A DNA stretch of 64,000 nucleotides from Achromobacter xylosoxidans. GTDB taxonomy: Bacteria > Pseudomonadota > Gammaproteobacteria > Burkholderiales > Burkholderiaceae_B. The DNA is taken from the NCBI RefSeq assembly GCF_014490035.1, contig NZ_CP061008.1, positions 2,232,001-2,296,000 on the forward strand, written 5' to 3'. The notes under the pieces were generated by a model. The model did no database searches. It was not told the origin of the DNA and saw nothing but the letters and a program-made list of their open reading frames with translations. The position numbers were made by a program, and so were the translations under genes. This document shows positions 1 through 7,551 of this stretch, in pieces. Every line of letters begins with the position of its first letter. Within the stretch, counting starts at the first letter, position 1.

Positions 1-751
1 TGATCTGCGAACGGTAGGACAGGCCGATGCGGGTGTCGTCCGTGGGTTGCAGCATGAAGCCCACGTTCCAGCCCCAGGCGTCGCCCTTGAGGTTCAGGTC
101 GGCGTCGCCGGTGGTGCCCAGGGGCATGCCGGGAACCGGCAGTACGGCCTTCTTCTTGTAGTTGGCGTCGATGTGCTGCCAGTTCACGCCAAAGCCCATG
201 GAGAACTTTTCGTTGACCTTGTAGGCGATCGAGGGGTTGACGTTGATCGTCTTGATCTCGAATTTGTTGGAGTGGTACTGGCCCACCCAGCCGTCGTCGT
301 ATTCGGTCATGAGGCCGAACGGGGCGCCTACGCCCAGGCCGATGAACCACTGCTCGTTCAACTGCCAGGAGGCGTACATATTGGGCACCACGCCCAGGTT
401 GCCGGCGTCGCCGCCGTTGCCGCCGGTCGGACGCGATCCGCCCAGGCCGGTGCCCGGCAGGCCGGGAATGCTGGGATTGCGGCTGTCGCCGTTGTCGGAA
501 AACTTGAACGACGGCTTGATCAGGTTGACGCCGCCGGACACATTGAAGCCGGGCAGGTAGGTCATGCCGGCCGGGTTGTAATAGATGATGCTGGCGTTCT
601 CCGGATTCGCCGCAGAGCCTGCATAGGCGTTGCCCAGGCCGCTGGCGTTCTGCTCCAGGAGCTGAAAGCCGGCCGAGTGCGTTGCCGTGGATGCGCCCAG
701 GCCGACCACGAGGGCCGACAAGGTGCTCAGGGACAATGAACGTCTGCTCAT
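1..751 (-). CDS. fadL: FadL/OmpP1-family long-chain fatty acid porin (3' end outside window)
   Basis: Outer-membrane beta-barrel predicted to take up long-chain fatty acids or other hydrophobic compounds. Translation from the ATG at 751 gives a signal peptide ending near THSA, then the FadL-family N-terminus AGFQLLEQNASGLGNAYAG and the IIYYNPAGMT segment that forms the hatch region. Later parts contain typical strand sequence (FSMGFGVNWQ, RIGLSYRSQI). About 250 codons are present; the family is usually over 400 residues, so the rest lies beyond position 1. An AGGAGG-type ribosome binding site (GAGGAGGCAGTACC before ATG) supports the start. It follows fadB on the same strand after 77 bp, so it may be the last gene of the fatty-acid unit. 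Substrate specificity is inferred from context. Confidence 0.9.
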   Translation of the reverse strand, partial: MSRRSLSLSTLSALVVGLGASTATHSAGFQLLEQNASGLGNAYAGSAANPENASIIYYNPAGMTYLPGFNVSGGVNLIKPSFKFSDNGDSRNPSIPGLPGTGLGGSRPTGGNGGDAGNLGVVPNMYASWQLNEQWFIGLGVGAPFGLMTEYDDGWVGQYHSNKFEIKTINVNPSIAYKVNEKFSMGFGVNWQHIDANYKKKAVLPVPGMPLGTTGDADLNLKGDAWGWNVGFMLQPTDDTRIGLSYRSQI

Positions 752-828
752 GGTACTGCCTCCTCGTGATGGATAGATGTCTCTATGGCACTGCCGGTCT
801 TGTCGTTCCGGTTTAGGGTGTACAGGTC

Positions 829-2787
829 CTAATCGGCCTCAGCCGGTCTTATACTTTGCAACGCGTTACTGCTTTGGTAATGCAAGGGGCCGCCCGTGAA
901 TGGCGCGAACCCCGTTCCGAAAATCACGCCCGCGTCGGCCAGGTCGGCGTCGGCGACGATGCCTGCGTCCACGCGCTGGCGCGTGGCGTCGATCAGCGGT
1001 TGTATCAGGCGCTGCGCCAGGCCGGCGGGCGCGCCGGATTGGCTGGCGCCCTTGACCGGCTTGCCGTCGCGCCAGACGTAGAAGCCGCGGCCGCTCTTCT
1101 TGCCCAGGTCGCCGCGCGCCAGGCGCTCGGCCAGGCAGCGCGGCGGCTCGGCGCCGCCAGCAAGTTCCGCGCCTGCCGCGCGAGCGATGTCCAGCCCCAC
1201 GGTATCGGCCAGCTCCAACGGCCCCATCGGCATGCCGAATGCCACCATGGCCGCGTCCACGGCTTCGGGCGCCAGGCCTTCGTCCACGCCGCGCATGGCC
1301 TGCAGCATGTAGGGCGCCAGCACGGCGTTGACCAGGAAGCCCGGTGCGCTCTTGACCGGCAGCGCCAGCTTGTCGATCTGGCCGACGAAGGCGCAGGCTC
1401 GGGCCTGCGTCTCGCCCGCGTCGCCGTCGGCGTGCACGACCTCCACCAGCGGCATCTTGGCCACGGGATTGAAGAAGTGGATGCCGACCAGCCGTTGGGG
1501 CTGCGCCAGGTCCGCGCGCAAGGTTTCCAGCGACAGGCTGGAGGTGTTGGTGGCGAGCAGCGCATCGGCCTTCATGCGCGGCTCCAGCGAGCGGTAGAGC
1601 GCGCGTTTGGCTTCGGGCTGTTCGCTGATGGCTTCGATGACGATGTCGGCCAGCGGCACGCCGCCGCCTGCGGGATCCGGCACCAGGCGGTCGAACGCCG
1701 CGCGCGCGAGCCGCGGATCCTTCAGGCGGCGCGAGAACAGCTGGGCAGCGCGCTTGATGGCGGGCGCGATGCGCGCCATGTCCTGGTCCTGCAAGGTGAC
1801 CGTCATGCCCTTGAGCGCACACCAAGCCGCGATGTCGCCGCCCATCACGCCGGCGCCGACCACGTGCACGTGGCGCGCGGGCACAATGCCGGCCTGCTTG
1901 CCGTTGGCCTTCAGCCGTTCCTGCAGGCGGAACACCCGCAGCAGATTGCGGGCGGTGTCGGAGGAAATGATGCGCTCGATCAGCGCGGGCGCCTGCAAGG
2001 CGTTGCCGCCGTGCTTTTCCCAGATCTCGACGATGGCGGGCGCGGCCGGATAGTGGCCCAGGGGATCCTTGGCCGCGATCTGCTTACGGGCGCGGTTGGC
2101 GACGATGGCCTTGAGCGGCCAGCGGTTGGCCCAGGCCCCGAAGCCGCGCGCGCGCCGGGGCGCCTTGCGCGACAGCACGGTCTGGCGCGCGGCCGCCAGC
2201 AGCAGGCGAGGCGGCACGCGCGCGTCCGCCAGGCCCAGCGCGGCGGCGCGGCGCGCGTCGGCGCCGCGGCCGGTCAGCATCATGTCCAGCGCGGCAGGCG
2301 CGCCGATCAGCCGCGGCAGGCGCAGCATGCCGCCCCAGCCGGGAAAGATGCCGAGCATGACCTCGGGCAAGGCCAGTGAAGTCCCCGGTTGGTCCGCCAC
2401 CAGGCGGTAGCGGCAGGCCAGCGCCAGTTCGAGGCCGCCACCCAGGCAGTGGCCCTGGATCAGGGCCAGCGTGGGGTAGCGCACCGCGGCCAGGCGGTTG
2501 AACAGGTCCCAGCCGCGTGCCACCAGCGCGCGCGCCTGTTCGGGCGTGTCCAGGCTGGCGAACTCGTTGACGTCGGCGCCCACGACGAAGCCCGTGGCCT
2601 TGCCGGAGCGGATGACCAGGCCCGTGGGCGGGGCCGCGTCCAGCGCGTCCAGCACCACCGCAAGTTCGCTCATGGCGTCGGCGGACAAGGCGTTGACCGC
2701 GCTGCCGGCGCGGTCGAAGGTCAGCCAGGCCAGGCCGTCGGCATCGCGCTCCAGGCGCCAGTGCGCCAGCGTGTCGATAGTCGTCAT
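829..2787 (-). CDS. fadB: Bifunctional enoyl-CoA hydratase/3-hydroxyacyl-CoA dehydrogenase
   Basis: Catalyses the hydration and NAD-dependent oxidation steps of beta-oxidation in the cytoplasm. The 652-residue protein has an N-terminal crotonase domain (about 1-200) with the acyl-CoA loop GHCLGGGLE and both expected glutamates near E120 and E142 (ALPEVMLGIFPGWGG). The dehydrogenase half begins near residue 305 with the Rossmann motif GAGVMGG and includes HFFNPVAKMPLVEVV and KSAPGFLVNAV. It is shorter than E. coli FadB (about 730 residues). The ATG at 2787 overlaps the thiolase stop as ATGA, which indicates translational coupling; a longer upstream reading in this frame would sit wholly inside the thiolase gene. 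It could be called FadJ-like, since the FadB/FadJ distinction is not visible from sequence alone. Confidence 0.93.
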   Translation of the reverse strand: MTTIDTLAHWRLERDADGLAWLTFDRAGSAVNALSADAMSELAVVLDALDAAPPTGLVIRSGKATGFVVGADVNEFASLDTPEQARALVARGWDLFNRLAAVRYPTLALIQGHCLGGGLELALACRYRLVADQPGTSLALPEVMLGIFPGWGGMLRLPRLIGAPAALDMMLTGRGADARRAAALGLADARVPPRLLLAAARQTVLSRKAPRRARGFGAWANRWPLKAIVANRARKQIAAKDPLGHYPAAPAIVEIWEKHGGNALQAPALIERIISSDTARNLLRVFRLQERLKANGKQAGIVPARHVHVVGAGVMGGDIAAWCALKGMTVTLQDQDMARIAPAIKRAAQLFSRRLKDPRLARAAFDRLVPDPAGGGVPLADIVIEAISEQPEAKRALYRSLEPRMKADALLATNTSSLSLETLRADLAQPQRLVGIHFFNPVAKMPLVEVVHADGDAGETQARACAFVGQIDKLALPVKSAPGFLVNAVLAPYMLQAMRGVDEGLAPEAVDAAMVAFGMPMGPLELADTVGLDIARAAGAELAGGAEPPRCLAERLARGDLGKKSGRGFYVWRDGKPVKGASQSGAPAGLAQRLIQPLIDATRQRVDAGIVADADLADAGVIFGTGFAPFTGGPLHYQSSNALQSIRPAEAD

Positions 2788-4079
2788 GAGCGATCCTCGT
2801 CCAGGGTTTCGACCAGCATCGCGCCGCCTTGGCCGCCGCCGATGCAGATGGCCGCCATGCCGCGCCTGGCGCCGCGGCGCTTCAGGGCCGCCAGCAGGTG
2901 CAGCACGATGCGGGCGCCGGAAGCGCCCACGGGATGGCCGATGGCGATCGCGCCGCCGTCGACGTTGAGCCGGGCCGGGTCGAGGTCGCCCCAGGCCGGC
3001 GTGCCGAAGTGCTCCTGGCAATAGGCATCGTCGCGCCAGGCCGCCAGGCAGCCTAACACCTGGGCGGCGAAGGCCTCGTTGATTTCCCACAAGTCCAGGT
3101 CATTGAGGCCCAGGCCGTGGCGCTGCATGATCGGCGTGGCCGCGTGCACCGGCCCCAGGCCCATCTGCGCGGGATCGAGGCCGGCCCATTGGCTGTCGAC
3201 GATGCGGCCCAGCGGCCGCAGGTTCCATTTGCGCACCGCTTCCTCGGAAGCGAGGACCAGCATGGCGGCGCCGTCGGTCACTTGCGAGCTGTTGCCCGCG
3301 GTGATGTTGCCCCAGGGCTTGTCGAAAACGGGCTTGAGCTTGGCGAGCTTCTCGGGCGTGGAATCATCGCGCACGCCGTCGTCGTCGGGGTACAGCTTGC
3401 CCTGCGTGTCGATCAGCGGCGAGATCTCGCCCAGCGCGCCGACCGCGCGGGCCGCCAGCGCGCGCGCGTGGCTTTGCGCCGCATAGGCGTCCATGGCGGC
3501 GCGGTCGATGCCGAAGCGGGTGGCGACGTTCTCGGCGGTCTGCCCCATGGACAGGCCGACCACTGGATCGGTCAGGCCCTTGAGCAGACCGATGACGGGG
3601 GCGAGGTTGCGCAGCCGGAAGCGGCCCAGCGCCGCGAGCTTGGCGCCTGCGCCGCGCGCGGCATACCAGCTGGCCAGCCAACGCACCATCTCGTCCGAAT
3701 ACAGCACCGGCGCGCGCGACAGCGCGTCCGTGCCGCCGGCCAGCACCAGTTCCGAACGGCCGGACTGGATGTTGGCCACTGCGGAATCCAGCGCCTGCAT
3801 GCCCGAGGCGCAATTGCGCATGACGGTCCAGCCCGGCACCTTGTTGCCGCAGCCCAGGCGCAGCGCGATCACTCGGCCGATGTTCACTTCGTCAGGCGAA
3901 GGCGCGGCGCAGCCCACGATGACCTCGTCCAGGTCGGTGGGCGCATAAGGCTGGCGCAGCAGCAGCGCGCGGCCCGCCTGCACGGCCAGATCGCCGGCGG
4001 AGAAGGGACCCGGGCCGGTGCGCGCCTTCAGGAAAGGCGTGCGGGTGCCGTCGACGACGTAAACCGGTTTGAATGCCAT
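2784..4079 (-). CDS. Acetyl-CoA C-acyltransferase (thiolase), FadA/FadI type
   Basis: Performs the final thiolytic cleavage of beta-oxidation, releasing acetyl-CoA. The 431-residue protein shows all three catalytic positions: nucleophile C90 in RNCASGMQ, H382 in GHPVGASGAR and C412 in CIGGGQGGAM. At 431 residues it matches the FadI-type length better than the shorter FadA. It lies between fadE (29 bp upstream) and fadB (4-bp overlap) and probably forms the trifunctional complex with the latter. Confidence 0.95.
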   Translation of the reverse strand: MAFKPVYVVDGTRTPFLKARTGPGPFSAGDLAVQAGRALLLRQPYAPTDLDEVIVGCAAPSPDEVNIGRVIALRLGCGNKVPGWTVMRNCASGMQALDSAVANIQSGRSELVLAGGTDALSRAPVLYSDEMVRWLASWYAARGAGAKLAALGRFRLRNLAPVIGLLKGLTDPVVGLSMGQTAENVATRFGIDRAAMDAYAAQSHARALAARAVGALGEISPLIDTQGKLYPDDDGVRDDSTPEKLAKLKPVFDKPWGNITAGNSSQVTDGAAMLVLASEEAVRKWNLRPLGRIVDSQWAGLDPAQMGLGPVHAATPIMQRHGLGLNDLDLWEINEAFAAQVLGCLAAWRDDAYCQEHFGTPAWGDLDPARLNVDGGAIAIGHPVGASGARIVLHLLAALKRRGARRGMAAICIGGGQGGAMLVETLDEDRS

Positions 4080-4092
4080 CCGATTTCTCCTT

Positions 4093-4124
4093 TCAGGCGG
4101 CCCTGCGTTCAGGCGGCCCTGCGT
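4093..4124. repeat. 16-bp perfect tandem duplication at the fadE stop codon
   Basis: The sequence TCAGGCGGCCCTGCGT occurs twice back to back (4093-4108 and 4109-4124). The second copy, on the complementary strand, encodes the last residues and TGA of fadE. The first copy is noncoding spacer. This looks like a replication-slippage duplication of the end of the gene. Confidence 0.85.
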
Positions 4125-6457
4125 TCGGCTGCGGGGCTGCCCTGGTCCGCGGCGCGCAAGTCAAAGGCGAAATCATCCACTTTCACCACCGTGTCGCGCA
4201 AGCGGTTGCGGCGTTTCACCACTGCGTATTCTTCGGCGGTGATGCCGCCGATGGCGAAGGCGGCATCGGCGATGTCGCGCACGTTGGCCTGCGGATTGCC
4301 GTCAAGCGCGCCGCGCTTTTCAAGTTCGCGGATCTTGGCTTCGATGGGCTCGGCGTCCAGCGTGGCGGCCAGCGCCAGCTCGATTGCGCCCACCGGTTCG
4401 GCCTCGGTCGCGGGCAGGTGGCAGCCGGCGGTCAGGCGGTCGCGCGTCGCGCTTGGGTTGATCAGCAGCCGCGCAACGTCCTGGCCCAGCTGGTCCGAGG
4501 GCAGGGCTTGCGTGCGGCCCCAAGGCAAGACCAGGCGGCGCAGGCTCCAGGCGACGAAACGGTTGGGGTAGTTTTCCAGCACGCCTTCGATGGCTTCCTG
4601 CAGCTTGTACAACGCATCCTGGATGGACCAGTGCGCCAGCGGCGCGTCGGCCGCCTGGCGGCCTTCGTCTTCGAAGCGCTTGAGCGTGGCGCTGATCAGG
4701 TACATCTGCGACAGCACGTCGCCCAGGCGCGCCGACAGGCGCTCGCGGCGCTTGAGGCTGCCGCCCAGCACCAGCATCGAGGTGTCGGCCAGCAGCGCGA
4801 AGGCGGCGCTGTAGCGGCTGAGCAATTGGTAGTAGCGCTTCATTTCCGGCGCGACGTCGGCGTTGACGCCGACGAAACGCGCGCCGGTGAGGGCGGTGCC
4901 CAGGGCGCGCAGCTTGTTCTTTGCGACGAAGCCCACGTGGCCCCAGAAGGCGCGGTCGAAATCATCCAGGCCGCGCTTGCGGTCGGGCGATTGCGCGGCC
5001 TGCATTTCAGCCAGCACGTAGGGATGGCAGCGGATCGCGCCCTGGCCGAAGATGATCAGGCTGCGCGTGAGGATGTTGGCCCCTTCCACCGTGATGCCGA
5101 TCGGAATCTGCTGGTAGGCGCGGCCCAGGAAGTTGGACGGCCCCAGGCAGATGCCCTTGCCGCCGATGACGTCCATGCCGTCGTTGACGACCTGGCGCGC
5201 CCGTTCGGTCACGTGGTACTTGACGATGGCGGACACGACCGAGGGTTTCTCGCCCAGGTCCACGGCGCCCGCCGTCATGCTGCGCGCGGCGTCCATCATG
5301 TAGGTGTTGCCGCCGATGCGCGCCAGCGCTTCCTCCACGCCTTCGAACTTGCCGACGGGCGTGCGGAACTGGCTGCGCACGCGCGCATAGCCACCCACCG
5401 CCCGCGTCGTCAGCTTGGACATGCCGGTGTTGGAAGAGGGCAGCGAGATCGAGCGTCCCGCCGCCAGGCATTCCATCAGCATGCGCCAGCCCTGGCCCGC
5501 CATGGCCGGGCCGCCGATGATGAAATCCAGCGGCATGAAGACGTCCGCGCCGCGCGTGGGGCCATTCATGAACATGGCGTTCAGCGGGAAATGGCGGCGG
5601 CCGGTGTCCACGCCCGGATGGTCGTGCGGCACCAGCGCGCAGGTGATGCCCAGGTCTTTCGCGCCGCCCAGCAGGCCGTCGGGATCGTACAGGCGGAACG
5701 CCAGGCCCAGCAGGGTGCATACAGGCGCCAGGGTGATGTAGCGCTTGTCCCAGGTGACCCTCATGCCTATCACTTCGCGGCCTTGCCATTCGCCCTTGCA
5801 GACGATGCCGCTGTCGGGGATGGCCGCGGCGTCGGAGCCGGCCCAGGGGCTGGTCAGCGCGAAGGCGGGTACTTCCTCGCCGCGCGCCAGGCGCGGCAGG
5901 TAGTGGTTCTTCTGCTCGTCGGTGCCGTAATGCAGCAGCAGCTCGGCCGGGCCGAGCGAGTTGGGCACCATGACCGAGACCGCCAGCGCCGACGAGCGCG
6001 TGGACAGCTTGGTCACGATTTCGGAATGGGCATAGGCCGAGAACCCCAGGCCCCCATATTGCTTGGGAATGATCATGCCCAGGAAACCCTGGGTCTTCAG
6101 GTAGCTCCAGACCTCTGCCGGCAGGTCGTGGCTTTCCTGGGTGACATGCCAGTCATTGACCATGCGGCAGGCCTCTTCGGCCTGGACGTCGAGGAAACGC
6201 TGCTCGTCATCGCTCAGGCGCGGGCGGGGATAGGCCAGCAGGCGGCTCCAGTCGGGCCGGCCGCGGAACAGCTCGCCTTCCCACCACACCGTACCGGCCT
6301 CCAGCGCATCGCGCTCGGTGTCCGACATCTGCGGCAGCACCTTGCGGTACAGATTGAAGATCGGCGCCGACAACAGGGCGCGGCGGATCGGACGCACGCC
6401 CAGCAAGACCGCCGCCAGGAGCGCGACGATGACCAGAGCGTAGATGACTGCGTGCAT
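4109..6457 (-). CDS. fadE: Long-chain acyl-CoA dehydrogenase FadE
   Basis: Flavin-dependent enzyme for the first oxidation of beta-oxidation. The 782-residue length and layout match the large FadE type (E. coli about 814) rather than the 380-residue Acad family. An N-terminal hydrophobic segment (VIYALVIVALLAAVLLG, residues 4-20) suggests membrane association. The acyl-CoA dehydrogenase core contains PKQYGGLGFSAYAHSEI and FALTSPWAGSD, and the C-terminal DUF1974-like region follows VIGGKGICLGPSNFLGRAYQ. It is 47 bp downstream of the TetR regulator and 29 bp upstream of the thiolase, so co-transcription is likely. Confidence 0.94.
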   Translation of the reverse strand: MHAVIYALVIVALLAAVLLGVRPIRRALLSAPIFNLYRKVLPQMSDTERDALEAGTVWWEGELFRGRPDWSRLLAYPRPRLSDDEQRFLDVQAEEACRMVNDWHVTQESHDLPAEVWSYLKTQGFLGMIIPKQYGGLGFSAYAHSEIVTKLSTRSSALAVSVMVPNSLGPAELLLHYGTDEQKNHYLPRLARGEEVPAFALTSPWAGSDAAAIPDSGIVCKGEWQGREVIGMRVTWDKRYITLAPVCTLLGLAFRLYDPDGLLGGAKDLGITCALVPHDHPGVDTGRRHFPLNAMFMNGPTRGADVFMPLDFIIGGPAMAGQGWRMLMECLAAGRSISLPSSNTGMSKLTTRAVGGYARVRSQFRTPVGKFEGVEEALARIGGNTYMMDAARSMTAGAVDLGEKPSVVSAIVKYHVTERARQVVNDGMDVIGGKGICLGPSNFLGRAYQQIPIGITVEGANILTRSLIIFGQGAIRCHPYVLAEMQAAQSPDRKRGLDDFDRAFWGHVGFVAKNKLRALGTALTGARFVGVNADVAPEMKRYYQLLSRYSAAFALLADTSMLVLGGSLKRRERLSARLGDVLSQMYLISATLKRFEDEGRQAADAPLAHWSIQDALYKLQEAIEGVLENYPNRFVAWSLRRLVLPWGRTQALPSDQLGQDVARLLINPSATRDRLTAGCHLPATEAEPVGAIELALAATLDAEPIEAKIRELEKRGALDGNPQANVRDIADAAFAIGGITAEEYAVVKRRNRLRDTVVKVDDFAFDLRAADQGSPAAERRAA

Positions 6458-6504
6458 TTTCTTGTCTCCGTGGAGGTTCTGTTCCGTCTGCGGGCGCGTG
6501 GCGC

Positions 6505-7170
6505 TCAGGGCACGTGCGGCAGGGGCGAGCGCAGGCCGCCGAGCAGAAAGCTCATCAGGCGCGGCAGCAGCAGGTTGGGGTTATCCGGTTGCTCGGCGTC
6601 GTCTATGGTCCAGCCCGTGACCGAGCGCAACAGGTCGGTGCCGATGATGGCGTACGAGGTGGCGCCCAGCATGAACTGGAAGCGCCACATGATTTCCGCG
6701 CGGGGTACGTCGGGCAGGGCCGCGAACAGCGCGTTGCGGTAGCGCTCCAGCACGTCCGCGTACTCCTCCGCGAACAGCGCGCGGATGAAATCGGAGGGGT
6801 CGGTCATGGTGCGTTCTAGCAGCGGCAGGAAGGTGCTGCCCGCCTGCGCGGGATCCGCCGCCAGGCGCAGCAACGTGCCGAAGAAGGCATCCACGATCTG
6901 CGACGGCTTCAGGGGCCTGCCTTCGGCTTGCGTCTCCAGTTCATCCAAAAGTCGCAAGCGCTCGCGGTTCAGCACTTCCAGGCGGCGTTTGAGCACCGCC
7001 TGCACGAGTGACTCCTTGGAGCCGAAGTGGTAGTTGACCGACGCCAGATTGACGCCGGCGGCCGCGGTGATCTGGCGCATCGAGGTGCCATCGTGTCCCT
7101 GCTGGGCAAACAAGGCCTCGGCGGTGTCCAGGATGGACTCACGGGTGAGGGATGGTCTGATTTCTTGCAT
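6505..7170 (-). CDS. TetR-family regulator, PsrA-like fatty-acid sensor
   Basis: DNA-binding repressor predicted to respond to long-chain fatty acids or acyl-CoA. The 221-residue form starting at M (7170) opens with SILDTAEALFAQQGHDGTSM and the helix-turn-helix MRQITAAAGVNLASVNYHFG, which resembles Pseudomonas PsrA, including the NYHFGSK end and a ligand-domain stretch MWRFQFMLGATSYAI. The open frame extends 71 codons upstream, but that part lies in the promoter region and lacks family similarity, so I chose 7170. It is the first gene of the fad block, and the palindrome CAAACGTTTG lies 11 bp upstream of its start, consistent with autorepression and control of the operon. Assignment as PsrA is by pattern and context. 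Confidence 0.85.
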   Translation of the reverse strand: MQEIRPSLTRESILDTAEALFAQQGHDGTSMRQITAAAGVNLASVNYHFGSKESLVQAVLKRRLEVLNRERLRLLDELETQAEGRPLKPSQIVDAFFGTLLRLAADPAQAGSTFLPLLERTMTDPSDFIRALFAEEYADVLERYRNALFAALPDVPRAEIMWRFQFMLGATSYAIIGTDLLRSVTGWTIDDAEQPDNPNLLLPRLMSFLLGGLRSPLPHVP

Positions 7171-7551
7171 AAGGTTGAATTCAAACGTTTGTTTAAAAAC
7201 AATTATGCGTGAGAGATGGTTGAGACGCGAGCCTCGGCTATCCCCAATAGGGTTTACCACTACCGGCGCGCGATTCCAGCGTTCAGGACCGACCGGATTT
7301 TCGCCAGCCTCCGCCAGAGGGATGACAAATCTCATGCGGAGGGAGTAACGATTTCCTAGTGTTTGCGCATGATCCTGAGCCATTCGTCCTCGGACTGCCG
7401 ACCTAGGATGAATGTGGTCTGGAACGGAGGCGCAAAACCCCGCAGTATCAGCGCGAGGAGTTGATTCTGTCGCGCCCCTGAATACGCAATGGCTAGCCCG
7501 TTCGCCCTACCGGACGGAAGGCCGATCAGCCCTGGCACAGGAGCAGGAGAA
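7171..7551. other. 381-bp divergent intergenic region
   Basis: Lies between the TetR gene (minus) and the formyltransferase-like gene (plus). Its left end holds the PsrA-type palindrome described separately. The right end provides the ribosome binding site AGGAGCAGGAGAA for the ATG at 7552. An in-frame ATG at 7489 would lengthen the downstream protein by 21 unconserved-looking residues but has no clear ribosome binding site. I see no other element. Confidence 0.6.
7182..7191. promoter_or_regulatory. Candidate PsrA/TetR operator CAAACGTTTG
   Basis: A perfect 10-bp palindrome 11 bp upstream of the TetR start codon, inside an AT-rich stretch (GTTTTTAAACAAACGTTTG on the minus strand). The half-sites CAAAC and GTTTG match the halves of the published PsrA consensus, but here they are adjacent instead of separated by 2-4 bases. 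A weak -10-like CATAAT (7202-7207 on the minus strand) would place the site at the transcription start, a good position for repression. Confidence 0.5.

Noticed and set aside
2788..3090. Upstream extension of fadB by about 100 residues
   Set aside because: It lies entirely within the thiolase gene in another frame, while the ATG at 2787 forms an ATGA overlap and begins the crotonase domain.
4073..6742. Very long open frame (889 codons) on the plus strand
   Set aside because: It is antisense to fadE and the TetR gene, its translation is Gln/Arg/Ala/His-rich without any domain, and fadE on the other strand has full family motifs. It is a product of high GC codon bias.
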